This document shows positions 7,939-16,048 of a stretch of 52,707 nt of DNA, in pieces. Source of the DNA: Chloroflexota bacterium (GTDB lineage: Bacteria > Chloroflexota > Anaerolineae > B4-G1). The translations under genes and the position numbers were made by a program. The DNA lies in assembly GCA_012514315.1 (NCBI GenBank), contig JAAZAN010000153.1, positions 1 through 52,707 on the forward strand, in the 5' to 3' direction. How positions within the stretch are numbered: position 1 is the first letter of the stretch; each line of letters opens with the position of its first letter. The notes beneath the pieces are model-generated. The model had not been told where the DNA came from. It did no database searches and saw only the letters and a program-made list of their open reading frames with translations.

Positions 7939-7959
7939 GTGAAGGATGCTTGTGACTGA
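7939..7959 (+). other. Six-codon open frame with ideal ribosome binding site, overlapping the TPR start
   Basis: GTG at 7939 follows GGAGG (7926-7930) by 8 nt and encodes MKDACD before TGA at 7957-7959. It overlaps the first codons of the TPR gene (ATG 7946 or GTG 7952) in another frame. The GGAGG itself lies in the small dyad CCCTCGGAGGG (7921-7931). It may act as a translational coupling leader, or simply reflect a mis-assigned start. Confidence 0.3.
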
Positions 7960-10447
7960 GGTATCTCGGCAATCGCGCGCGGAAACTGTGGACCAGCATA
8001 TAGACCAAGGACGGGCGCTTCTGCGTCTCGAGTACTGGAACGACGCGCTCCGCCAGTTCCAGGCCGCTCTCCGTCTGACTCTGGAAGACGCACGCGCACA
8101 TTTGGGACTCGCGGTGGCCTACTGGCATCTCGATCGGGTGGACGAGGCGATTTTCGAGTATCGCACGGCGCTTCGCCTCGATCCTCGGTGCGCTGAAGCG
8201 CACTTCGGCCTGGGTGTGGCATACAAACGGCGTGGTCAGTTGTTTGAGGCGGCCCAGGAGTACCGTTTCGCGTTGCGCCTGAATCCCACTTATGCATTGG
8301 CGCACTATAACCTGGGTGTTGTCTACTGCGAGCAGGGTGATTGGGATGCGGCGATCACGGAGTTTCAGGCTGTCCTCAGTATCTCGCCTGACGACCCGGA
8401 CGCCTATTTCGGACTGGGCCTGGCCTACAAGCAGCAAGGACATCTGGACCGAGCGATTCGTGCGTACAAAGCTGCACTCCAGATCAATCCAGACTTCGCT
8501 CGTGCACACTACAACTTGAGTGTGGCCTACTGGCAGCAGGGACTGCTGAGCAGCGCTGCGCGCGAAGGGCAGCGCGCGCTCGATCTGGGTTACGAGCCGG
8601 CGCGCGAACTTACGGCCCGACTTGGTGCGTTGCTCCCCGATGACGCTGTGCTGCCGCGCGCCGATGCTCGGGCTGAGGTGGCATCGGCAGACGCAGAGGA
8701 GGCTGAGCCGGCCTTGGCGGGCGCCGAGTCTGAGGTAGTCGAGGAGGATGGCGCCCAAGTGTTAGCCTCTGTTGAGGGTGATGAGCTGGTGGGCATGGGC
8801 GATGAATCGGCTGCCGCACTTTCAGTAGGAAGGGAGACAGATCTAGCACTCGAAATCAGCGTCAGTCAGAAGGCGGTGGCTGTTGTCGCTCCAGAAGATC
8901 TCACCGTCGAGACGGTGGATGCCGGTGCAGATCAGATCGGCGAGCACGAATGTGGCGCTTCGATCCCGGGTGATCTGGACGCTGTACCCGATGTAACAGT
9001 GACTGAGATGGATCGTGAATCGGACGATGTGCCCGATGTATCGGCTCACGGTGATCCGGTTGTACAGGAACACTTGACTGCAGGGCTGGGGCACGCGGCG
9101 GATGGGCGCTGGAACGAAGCGGTAGCTGAGTACCAGGCGGCGATCGACATAGACCCTGACTTCACACAAGGCCACGTTGAGTTAGGGATGGCATATACGA
9201 AGCTGAAGCGATGGGGTGATGCAGTTACGTCATTCCTGCGTGCACTCCGAGGGAGCCCACCAGACGGCCGTTCACACTACTACCTGGGCCTGGTCTATTC
9301 GGAACAGGGGCGCACCGGTGAGGCGGTGGACGAACTGTCCCGCGCTGTGAGGTTGGGGTACGCGCCTGCCCGGGATCTGCTGACAAGACTCTGTCCTGAG
9401 GACGCCTGGATTCAGTCATCGAAACATGGAGCCGATCTAGAGCCGGAGATGGCGCCGACGGGGGCTCCGGGGACGGGTGACGAGGAGCCGCCTCTACCGG
9501 TCGGTGACGATCAAGCCAGTGCGCCAGTGGAGGGTGAAGAGGTTCAGGAGGGACCGGCGCCCCTGGAGGTTGAGCCGGAAGCGACAACAGAGGCGGATCA
9601 GACCTCGATACTGGCATTCGATCAGTTGCTGCAGGACCTTCCAGAGGATGGCCATTTCCAGTACCGGTACGAATGCGCTATGTCGTACGCTGAACAGGGT
9701 CGCTGGGGAGACGCTGCTGTTGAGTTGCAGGCGGTACTTGAGGTCGCTCCCGAGTTCTCCAAAGCTCGGGTCGAACTGGGCCGAATGTACGCGCGCCAGA
9801 AGCATTGGGACAAAGCCGTGGCCGAGTTCCAGACCGTGCTGAGTGCAAACCCTGATAACGTGAGCGCCCACTTCTATCTTGCGCTGGTGCACGCGGAACA
9901 GGGTTTGTTCGAGCGTGCCGCTCGGGAAGCGGAATGGGCGCTGCAATTGGGCTATGAACCCGCAGGTAACCTGCTGGGCAAGCTGCAACGCCTGCCTGGT
10001 CTTGCGCCCGTCGAATGCAGAAGCAATCGGACCCAGCAAGCCCATGCACTGCAGCAGGATGATGGTAGCCCGCGCCTCGGCGCCGACCAGACGCATTACC
10101 AGCTTGGATTGGCCGCCAGTGCACAGGGAAGATGGAGTGATGCCATCAACGAGTTTCAGTCCGCATTGACGGAGAGCCCGAAGTTTGTTGAGGCCCGTGT
10201 CGGACTGGGAAAGGCTTATGCACGGGAACAGCGTTGGAGTGAGGCGCGGGATACATTTGTCGCAGCATTGGAGATCAACCCCGATGAGATCGATGCACAC
10301 TACTACCTTGGGTTGGTCTACGCCGAGCAGGGACAGTGGGACGCAGCGACACGCGAGTTTCAGGCCGCACTCAGAATAAACCCCAACCACGCTGAAGCGC
10401 GCAAAGCGATGGGGCTGGCGTACGGCCAGCAGATTCTTCTCGATTGA
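7946..10447 (+). CDS. Large tetratricopeptide-repeat protein with four TPR blocks and acidic linkers
   Basis: An 833-aa cytoplasmic protein without signal peptide or membrane segment. TPR motifs of the W-x-eA-i-x-ef-x-aL form fill about residues 15-228, 375-482, 565-682 and 712-830. The blocks are separated by acidic, low-complexity linkers (229-374, 483-564) and a shorter one (683-711). The first three blocks end in the same cap: LGYEPAREL (214-222), LGYAPARDL (470-478) and LGYEPAGNL (668-676), suggesting duplication of a whole module. It is probably a protein-interaction scaffold; partners are unknown. ATG 7946 abuts GAAGG, whereas GTG 7952 has a better spacing and may be the true start. 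It is monocistronic, facing a minus-strand gene. Confidence 0.85.
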   Translation: MLVTEVSRQSRAETVDQHIDQGRALLRLEYWNDALRQFQAALRLTLEDARAHLGLAVAYWHLDRVDEAIFEYRTALRLDPRCAEAHFGLGVAYKRRGQLFEAAQEYRFALRLNPTYALAHYNLGVVYCEQGDWDAAITEFQAVLSISPDDPDAYFGLGLAYKQQGHLDRAIRAYKAALQINPDFARAHYNLSVAYWQQGLLSSAAREGQRALDLGYEPARELTARLGALLPDDAVLPRADARAEVASADAEEAEPALAGAESEVVEEDGAQVLASVEGDELVGMGDESAAALSVGRETDLALEISVSQKAVAVVAPEDLTVETVDAGADQIGEHECGASIPGDLDAVPDVTVTEMDRESDDVPDVSAHGDPVVQEHLTAGLGHAADGRWNEAVAEYQAAIDIDPDFTQGHVELGMAYTKLKRWGDAVTSFLRALRGSPPDGRSHYYLGLVYSEQGRTGEAVDELSRAVRLGYAPARDLLTRLCPEDAWIQSSKHGADLEPEMAPTGAPGTGDEEPPLPVGDDQASAPVEGEEVQEGPAPLEVEPEATTEADQTSILAFDQLLQDLPEDGHFQYRYECAMSYAEQGRWGDAAVELQAVLEVAPEFSKARVELGRMYARQKHWDKAVAEFQTVLSANPDNVSAHFYLALVHAEQGLFERAAREAEWALQLGYEPAGNLLGKLQRLPGLAPVECRSNRTQQAHALQQDDGSPRLGADQTHYQLGLAASAQGRWSDAINEFQSALTESPKFVEARVGLGKAYAREQRWSEARDTFVAALEINPDEIDAHYYLGLVYAEQGQWDAATREFQAALRINPNHAEARKAMGLAYGQQILLD

Positions 10448-10494
10448 TGGGTACGGGTTACGGTCGCATCCTCATCTGATCCACGCCAACCTAA

Positions 10495-11259
10495 TCACAG
10501 GGTGATCTCTGCGACCGAGCTCACGATGCGTGTTGGTCGGTAGGGGTAGCGATTAACATCCTCCCGCCGCGTTACGCCCGACAGAACCAGGACTGTGTCC
10601 ATGCCGCTCTCTACACCGGCCAGTATGTCAGTATCCATGCGGTCGCCAATCATGGTGGTGTTCTCCGAGTGCACATCGAGGTAGTTCAGGGCGGTACGCA
10701 TCATCAGCGGGTTGGGCTTGCCCACAAAGAACGGACTGACACCGCTGGCCGCCTCGATTAGCGCAGCCATTGCACCGCAGGCGGGGACCAGCCCTCCTTC
10801 AGCGGGACCCACTGGATCTGGGTTGGTGGCAATGAACCTGGCGCCGTCGACAATCAGGCGGATGGCCTTGGTAATCAGCTCCAGATTGTAGGAGTGTGTC
10901 TCACCGAGCACCACGTAGTCAGGTGCGTGGTCGGTGATAATGTACCCCGCTGCGTGAATTGCCTCGGTCAGACCGCTCTCACCAATGACAAATGCTGTTC
11001 CCCCAGAATGCTGGGAGTGGAGAAAACGGGCTGTAGCCATCGCGGACGTGAATATCCGTGCCTCGGGTACGTTGAGGCCGATGCTCTGTAGGCGGTGCGC
11101 CAGGTCGCCTGGCGTGTACAGGGGGTTGTTCGTCAGGACCAGGAATTCGATCTCTAGATCCTCCAGTTGTTGGATGAACGCATCCGCACCGGGGATGATA
11201 GTGCGCCCGCTGACCAGAACGCCGTCCATATCCATAATGTAGCTCTTAGCTTGGGTCAT
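10495..11259 (-). CDS. HAD superfamily class IIA phosphatase, NagD-like
   Basis: A 254-aa cytoplasmic hydrolase. HAD motif I is MDMDGVL (9-15) with the nucleophile and acid aspartates D10 and D12, motif II is LTNN (about 42-45), motif III lysine is in VGKPNP, and motif IV is IGDRMDTDI. The C2 cap between motifs II and III matches NagD/AraL-type phosphatases, which dephosphorylate sugar phosphates or nucleotide monophosphates. It lies 57 nt downstream of the UMF1 transporter on the same strand and converges with the TPR gene; the 47-bp gap shows no hairpin terminator. Confidence 0.87.
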   Translation of the reverse strand: MTQAKSYIMDMDGVLVSGRTIIPGADAFIQQLEDLEIEFLVLTNNPLYTPGDLAHRLQSIGLNVPEARIFTSAMATARFLHSQHSGGTAFVIGESGLTEAIHAAGYIITDHAPDYVVLGETHSYNLELITKAIRLIVDGARFIATNPDPVGPAEGGLVPACGAMAALIEAASGVSPFFVGKPNPLMMRTALNYLDVHSENTTMIGDRMDTDILAGVESGMDTVLVLSGVTRREDVNRYPYRPTRIVSSVAEITL

Positions 11260-11316
11260 GTTGATCCATCACCTCGTAGTATCTTCGCTGTGTATCGGTT
11301 CAGTTATGCGAGAGCG

Positions 11317-13296
11317 TCACTTGCTCAGCAAGGCGGCGTCCTCGGCGTGAGCAGTCCTCTGCCCCTCCGACACGTTGACTCTGGTCAAGAGGTAGATCCC
11401 CCCCAGGAACAGTGCGATCAAGCTGAGGATCGCGGGTCGCGAGCTGTCGAAAAGCGTCGCTGCGGCCGCGAACAGCAGGGGGCCAATGATTGCGGAGAAC
11501 TTCTCCATAACGCCGTAGAGACCGAAGAACTCCCCGCTCTTGGCCGCTGGAGACATGCTGGCGTAGAGGCTCCTGCTCAGAGCCTGGCTGCCTCCCTGAA
11601 CCACGGCAACCATCCAGGCCAGGAACCAGAACTCGATGACGGAATCGAGGAAGAACCCCCACACCGCAATGACCGCATAGACGACTAGTGCCAGGATGAT
11701 ACTGTTCTTCGTGTCCAGCGTGTCAGCCAACCCGGTGAAGATACGTGGCCCCATAAGCAGAGCGAAAGCAGCTCCCACCGTCTGCAACGCAAGGATCGCG
11801 CCGATGATGAGCAGCAGATTGCTCAAGCGAATGGGTGGCAATACCTCAATCTGTGCTAGTGCCAGGCGGGCGCCATCGCTGTTGGGGCTGCTCTTCCCCG
11901 AATTGATCAATCGCAACTCGTGGATGCCTGGGGCTGAGGCCGACAGCGTCCTGCGCACGCCGAATCGCTCAGTCACGCTGTAGGCGTCGATGGTGAGCGG
12001 CCGTCCAGTATCCTGATCGAGCATCGGTGCGCCATCCAGCTCTACCGACCAGATGCCGTAATCAGGTCCGGCGCCGTAGGTGATCTGTGCCTCTTGCCCA
12101 TTGAACGCGACGGTGTAGGCCGCCCCGGGCTGGGTGCTGACGTGGTAGGTGACATCGGCATCGGTCCGTAGAACCGATGAGTCCACAACCCGCGTCTGCC
12201 AGTCGCCGGCAGTCAGCGAGCTTGAGTTCACCGGATAGACGCCCTGTCCGACAGCGTCCCCAACTGGGGCATAGGGGGGCAGCGGAGATCCCACCAGCTC
12301 ACCGGGTGCGAGTCGGGCGCCCAACACACCGATGATCGGCAGACTGATCAGGCTGAATAGAATGAACGCCAGGAATACCGGGCGGCGAGTCTCCTGGCGA
12401 TTGGGTAACCGCCCGAAGATCAGACTGAAAGGGATCCCTACGAACTGGACGAGAAGGAGCGCCAGGATCAGTTCGACCGAACCGAATCCGAGCTCTGCCC
12501 CATAGATGGCTGACACGCTGATGATCGTACCAATGCCATCATTGTAGATTAGGAAGGCGATCAGGAATTTGAATAGCTCGCGATACTGATGGATGTCCAG
12601 CAATGTATCCTTCAGCCTTCGGAAGCTGACGCTGATGACGCTCTCATTGGGGGCCAACCTGACTGTGGCGGCCGCGGGCTCAGGGACGTGCCGGAACAAC
12701 GGAATGGAGAACACGGCCCACCAGATCGCGACACTCAGGAACGACAGGCGTGGTCCCCAGGTACCGGGCAGGACTTGAATCATCACAACGTTGACGGCCA
12801 GGAGCAGCCCACCACCCAGGTAGCCCAAGGCATACCCGCGGGTGGACACTCGGTCTCGATCGTCAGGCCTGGCCACGTGGGGCAAGAGCGCGTCGTAGAA
12901 GACGTTGGCAGCTGTGAACCCCAACCTGCCGACGATGAACAGGATGGATGCCAGCAGCCAATCCCCTGTGCTGACCAGGACCAACAAACCCGTGCCGACG
13001 ATGCCGATACCCGTGAAGATAGCCAGGAAGCGTCGCTTCCCGCGCATCACGTCGGAGATGGTGCCGAGAATGGGGGACACTACGGCAGCGATGAGCAGAG
13101 ACAGGCTGACGCCGGCACTCCAATAGGCGGTCGCTCGTGCTTCGCTGGGCAGTGTGGCGCCGGCCACCTGACTGTAGTAGACGGGCAGTACAGCGGCCAG
13201 GATAGTGGTCGCAAATGCGCTGTTGGCCCAGTCGTACATACACCAGGCGTTCACGATTCGTGAGTACACTCGGTCGGGAGCTGAAGGTGCGCGCAC
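11317..13296 (-). CDS. UMF1-type major facilitator transporter with an extracytoplasmic beta-rich insert
   Basis: I place the start at GTG 13296, with GGGAGG 7 nt upstream (plus-strand 13304-13309); this gives 659 aa instead of 731. The beginning carries the UMF1/Atg22-like signature [12 protein letters not shown], and about 12 membrane helices follow. Between helices 9 and 10, residues about 330-487 (11836-12310) form a hydrophilic, strand-rich segment ending in [20 protein letters not shown], which resembles galactose-binding-like domains of glycosidases. Ordinary family members are about 430-480 aa and lack it. With a cytoplasmic N terminus this loop is outside the cell. The substrate is unknown; a carbohydrate is a reasonable guess from the insert and neighbours. 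Confidence 0.8.
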   Translation of the reverse strand: MRAPSAPDRVYSRIVNAWCMYDWANSAFATTILAAVLPVYYSQVAGATLPSEARATAYWSAGVSLSLLIAAVVSPILGTISDVMRGKRRFLAIFTGIGIVGTGLLVLVSTGDWLLASILFIVGRLGFTAANVFYDALLPHVARPDDRDRVSTRGYALGYLGGGLLLAVNVVMIQVLPGTWGPRLSFLSVAIWWAVFSIPLFRHVPEPAAATVRLAPNESVISVSFRRLKDTLLDIHQYRELFKFLIAFLIYNDGIGTIISVSAIYGAELGFGSVELILALLLVQFVGIPFSLIFGRLPNRQETRRPVFLAFILFSLISLPIIGVLGARLAPGELVGSPLPPYAPVGDAVGQGVYPVNSSSLTAGDWQTRVVDSSVLRTDADVTYHVSTQPGAAYTVAFNGQEAQITYGAGPDYGIWSVELDGAPMLDQDTGRPLTIDAYSVTERFGVRRTLSASAPGIHELRLINSGKSSPNSDGARLALAQIEVLPPIRLSNLLLIIGAILALQTVGAAFALLMGPRIFTGLADTLDTKNSIILALVVYAVIAVWGFFLDSVIEFWFLAWMVAVVQGGSQALSRSLYASMSPAAKSGEFFGLYGVMEKFSAIIGPLLFAAAATLFDSSRPAILSLIALFLGGIYLLTRVNVSEGQRTAHAEDAALLSK

Positions 13297-13418
13297 GTCT
13301 GAACCTCCCTTTGTGGCAACGTGACTGGATTCTACACCAGATGTTGTGCCGATCAAGACGCTGCGTGATCGCACAGAGCGAGTGGAGCACGTGTCACCGA
13401 GGCACAACCAGGCTCTCT

Positions 13419-14033
13419 TCAGGCGTTCTCCGTGTCCACGAGCGTGATGTCCATCGCATACAGTAAAGACATCGCCTCGGGCAACGAGAACTTTGCCTGC
13501 CTCAGGGTGCACCTGCCGGGGTCGATCCAGTAGTTGTGTGCGCGGCTCAAGTCCGCCTCGGTCAGGTTGGTGTTGCCGAAGATGCTGTTGGCAAGATCGC
13601 TTCCCGCGAAGACAGCCCGAGTCAGGTTGGCTTCCCTGAAGTCAACATCGACAGCAACACAGTCCTCGATCCGTATCTCGGTCAGGTCAAGCCCGATGAA
13701 TGTGGAATGGCTGATCGCGCATTGCAGGAACCCGACTGGACTCACCAGCCGTGTTTCTGACCAGTGGGCCTGAGTCCAATCGATACCGATCAGCTTGCAG
13801 TCCTCGAACTGGGTGGAGGTGAAGCTTGTCCCCATCACCTGGGACAGGCTCAGGTCGCATTGACGAAACAGGCAGCGGACAAACTTGCAGCCGCGCAATA
13901 CTGACTCGATGAAGTTGCAGCGAACGAGGACGCAATCGTAGAACGTGCATCCGACAATCTGCGCGCGGTCTTGCCGCGTTCCCTCGAATGTGCGATCTGA
14001 GTAAGTGATCTGTGAATCGATCTGGTTATCCAC
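13419..14033 (-). CDS. Pentapeptide-repeat protein (Qnr/MfpA-like fold)
   Basis: About 204 aa of A(D/N)LxX-type repeats forming a right-handed quadrilateral beta-helix, for example FREANLTRAVFAGSDLANS and CDLSLSQV. The C-terminal segment around YWIDPGRCTL resembles a feature of Qnr and related proteins. Qnr and MfpA mimic DNA and protect gyrase; many other family members have unknown roles, so quinolone resistance should not be assumed. GTG 14033 is favoured by GCGAGG eight nucleotides upstream; GTG 14042 is also in frame. It is the first gene of a minus-strand group with the UMF1 transporter (122 nt later) and NagD-like phosphatase. Confidence 0.8.
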   Translation of the reverse strand: MDNQIDSQITYSDRTFEGTRQDRAQIVGCTFYDCVLVRCNFIESVLRGCKFVRCLFRQCDLSLSQVMGTSFTSTQFEDCKLIGIDWTQAHWSETRLVSPVGFLQCAISHSTFIGLDLTEIRIEDCVAVDVDFREANLTRAVFAGSDLANSIFGNTNLTEADLSRAHNYWIDPGRCTLRQAKFSLPEAMSLLYAMDITLVDTENA

Positions 14034-14189
14034 GCTAGACACCTCGCGATGTTAGGGTTGTTTATTTCGTGAACAGGGTAGCTGACATTCGTGTGAGCTT
14101 GGATCCTGTCCAGGCAGCAGCATATCACGGTCGACGTCTAGAGGCAACACGCCGTGTGTGTGATTCCCCATCGAACGAGGCGCGACCGA

Positions 14190-14218
14190 TTGACACGGTG
14201 TCTTCCCCAGACTATACT
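14190..14218 (+). promoter_or_regulatory. Near-consensus sigma70 promoter of the lyxose isomerase gene
   Basis: TTGACA (14190-14195), 17-bp spacer, TATACT (14213-14218). The predicted start of transcription near 14225 coincides with the base of a strong hairpin. The leader to the ATG is about 91 nt. Confidence 0.78.
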
Positions 14219-14222
14219 GAAC

Positions 14223-14262
14223 TTGGCGAACGGGGACCAGGGGCTGAGTTCTCCGTCGCCAA
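14223..14262 (+). promoter_or_regulatory. 5'-terminal stem-loop (or operator dyad) at the lyxose isomerase transcript start
   Basis: TTGGCGAACGGGGA (14223-14236) pairs with TCTCCGTCGCCAA (14250-14262). The stem has 13 pairs with one bulged A and one G-U wobble, closing a 13-nt loop. It begins almost exactly at the predicted transcription start, so the mRNA would carry it at its very 5' end. Alternatively the dyad binds a regulator just downstream of the -10 box. Confidence 0.5.
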
Positions 14263-14315
14263 TCGACTGAGCGGGACCGCGGTAGATTATCAGAGGTCAG
14301 GAAGGAGATTTCGCT

Positions 14316-15017
14316 ATGAAACGCTCGGAGATCAATGCAATTATGCGGGATGCTGATCAGTTCATCAGGTCGCGCGGCTTCATTCTGCCGCCCTTTGCAT
14401 ATTGGACGGCTGAGGATTGGCGGGCAAAGGGAGAGGAAGCTCAGGAGATCGCTGATTGTGGTCTTGGTTGGGACATAACCGACTTCGGTAGCGGCCGTTA
14501 CGAAAGCACCGGCCTGTTTCTGTTTACGCTTCGAAATGGCCATCCCAGCAACTGGGACACATTGCAGGGCAAACTTTACGCCGAGAAAATCATGGTTGTC
14601 GGCGTAGACCAGGTTACCCCGATGCACTTTCACTGGAACAAGATGGAGGATATCATTAATCGGGGCGGCGGCGACCTGCTGATCCAGTTGTTCAATGCCA
14701 CCGATGATGAGAGGCTGGCCGACTCCGAAGTGACCGTCAGTATGGATGGGGTGGTGCGGTCATTCCCGGCGGGAGAGACAGTCGCACTCACTCCGGGGGA
14801 GAGCATCTCTCTGACACCTCGGCTCTATCATAAGTTCTGGGGCTGTAGGGAGCGAGTTCTGGTGGGCGAGGTGTCCCTGGTCAACGATGACCGGCGTGAT
14901 AACCGCTTCTACGATCCAGTCGGACGCTTTCCGGAGATTGTGGAGGATGAATCGCCACTGCATCTCCTGGTGAATGACTATCGGGACTACTATGCTCTGG
15001 CCGGGGAGCTCAGTTGA
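14316..15017 (+). CDS. D-lyxose ketol-isomerase-like cupin
   Basis: A 233-aa cupin with ATG behind AAGGAGA. The metal site is readable as H104 and H106 (MHFHW), E111 (KMEDI) and H172 (LYHKF), as in the characterised D-lyxose isomerases. These interconvert D-lyxose with D-xylulose and also act on D-mannose/D-fructose in a Mn2+-dependent reaction. The length matches the family. It has its own near-consensus promoter and structured leader and is followed closely by an SMP-30 lactonase, so it leads a plus-strand sugar operon. Confidence 0.85.
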   Translation: MKRSEINAIMRDADQFIRSRGFILPPFAYWTAEDWRAKGEEAQEIADCGLGWDITDFGSGRYESTGLFLFTLRNGHPSNWDTLQGKLYAEKIMVVGVDQVTPMHFHWNKMEDIINRGGGDLLIQLFNATDDERLADSEVTVSMDGVVRSFPAGETVALTPGESISLTPRLYHKFWGCRERVLVGEVSLVNDDRRDNRFYDPVGRFPEIVEDESPLHLLVNDYRDYYALAGELS

Positions 15018-15073
15018 GTGAATGACCTGTGTCGTATTGGCCGCGTGGATCGACATTCCGCTGGGGGAACGCT

Positions 15074-15925
15074 ATGAAGCTTAAGTCGTTGGTCGAATCT
15101 GGGGATCCAGAATTGCTCGTTGGTGGATTCCAGTTCACCGAAGGCCCTGTGTGGGTGCCTGGAGGTTGTCTACTCTTCTCAGATATCCCAGCCAGTCGGA
15201 TATATCGATGGACTGCTGATAACGGGGCTCAGGTTTGGCGGGAGCCTAGCGGTGAGTCCAATGGTCTGACGCTCGATGGTCAAGATCGACTGATTGCGTG
15301 TGAGCACGGCAACCGTCGTGTTACGCGCACGGAGCCGGATGGTACGATCACCACCGTGGCTGATCGCTATCAGGGGCGGCGTCTCAACAGCCCCAACGAC
15401 GTCGTCGTCAAGTCAGATGGTACGATCTACTTCACGGATCCCCCCTATGGGATTCAGCCGGAAGAGCGCGACCAACCCTGCAACGGTCTCTATCGCGTTC
15501 TGGCCGATGGTACACTCGAGCTGCTTGTGGACGATTTCGACCGGCCCAACGGGCTTGCGTTCTCGCCCGATGAGTCAATCCTCTACGTGGACGATTCGCC
15601 TCGCCGCCATATTCGGGCTTTTGATGTGCGTTCCGATGGCGCCTTGACGAACTCGCGCATTCTCGCGGATATGGATCATCCGCGGCCAGGGTCGCCCGAT
15701 GGCATGAAGGTGGATGTTGAGGGGCATCTCTATGTAGCCGGCGCCACCGGGGTCTGGGTCTTTGAACCGGACGGCACACATCTGGGGGTCATCGTGACAC
15801 CAGAACGGCCCGCCAACTGCGCCTGGGGCGACGATGATCGCAAGAGTCTCTATATCACTGCGCGGTCGTCACTCTATCGGATACGTGTCAGGGCGCCCGG
15901 AGTGCCAGTTGGACGCGGCGTGTAG
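15074..15925 (+). CDS. SMP-30/gluconolactonase family lactonase
   Basis: A 283-aa six-bladed beta-propeller. ATG 15074 is chosen because GGGGGAAC lies just upstream; the frame is open for 15 more codons. Candidate metal ligands are E23 (FTEGPVW), N108 (SPNDVVV), N159 (RPNGLAF) and the aspartate in GSPDGMKVD. Family members hydrolyse aldonolactones such as glucono- or xylonolactone to the free acid with a divalent metal. Most likely cytoplasmic, since no signal peptide is seen. It offers a second lactonase beside the phosphotriesterase-type enzyme for the sugar-acid route. Confidence 0.87.
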   Translation: MKLKSLVESGDPELLVGGFQFTEGPVWVPGGCLLFSDIPASRIYRWTADNGAQVWREPSGESNGLTLDGQDRLIACEHGNRRVTRTEPDGTITTVADRYQGRRLNSPNDVVVKSDGTIYFTDPPYGIQPEERDQPCNGLYRVLADGTLELLVDDFDRPNGLAFSPDESILYVDDSPRRHIRAFDVRSDGALTNSRILADMDHPRPGSPDGMKVDVEGHLYVAGATGVWVFEPDGTHLGVIVTPERPANCAWGDDDRKSLYITARSSLYRIRVRAPGVPVGRGV

Positions 15926-16048
15926 GGTCCGTTGCTCAGGTCCAAAGTCAGGCTGTTGCGTCAGACTGCCGGAAATGGTGTGTCTTGGAGAGCGCACTGG
16001 TGGCGTGGACTAACAGGCGTTTGGGCATTTAGTGGGAAGGAAGAGGCG

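Larger units (their letters stand above)
7588..7945. other. Divergent 358-bp intergenic region between the aldolase and TPR genes
   Basis: The left part (7588-7690) serves the minus-strand aldolase; a TACAAT-like -10 is present on that strand at 7683-7688 with only a weak -35. The plus-strand promoter lies at 7719-7746 and is followed by a leader of about 190 nt for the TPR gene, containing a hairpin and a six-codon open frame. No protein gene of normal size is convincing here. Confidence 0.6.

Noticed and set aside
7745-8758. 337-codon minus-strand frame opposite the TPR gene
   Set aside because: Antisense to repeated TPR codons, which explains its regular Leu/Val/Gly composition; runs through the TPR promoter.
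12589-13263. 224-codon plus-strand frame inside the UMF1 transporter gene
   Set aside because: Antisense to well-supported transmembrane coding sequence; low-complexity Gln/Gly/Asp composition and no ribosome binding site.
13297-13512. N-terminal 72-codon extension of the UMF1 transporter
   Set aside because: Begins before a good Shine-Dalgarno/GTG pair at 13296, would overlap the pentapeptide-repeat gene, and has no family similarity.
13419-14033. Quinolone-resistance (Qnr) gene
   Set aside because: The fold is pentapeptide repeat with a Qnr-like end, but the specific gyrase-interacting loops of Qnr are not evident, so a resistance role is not supported.
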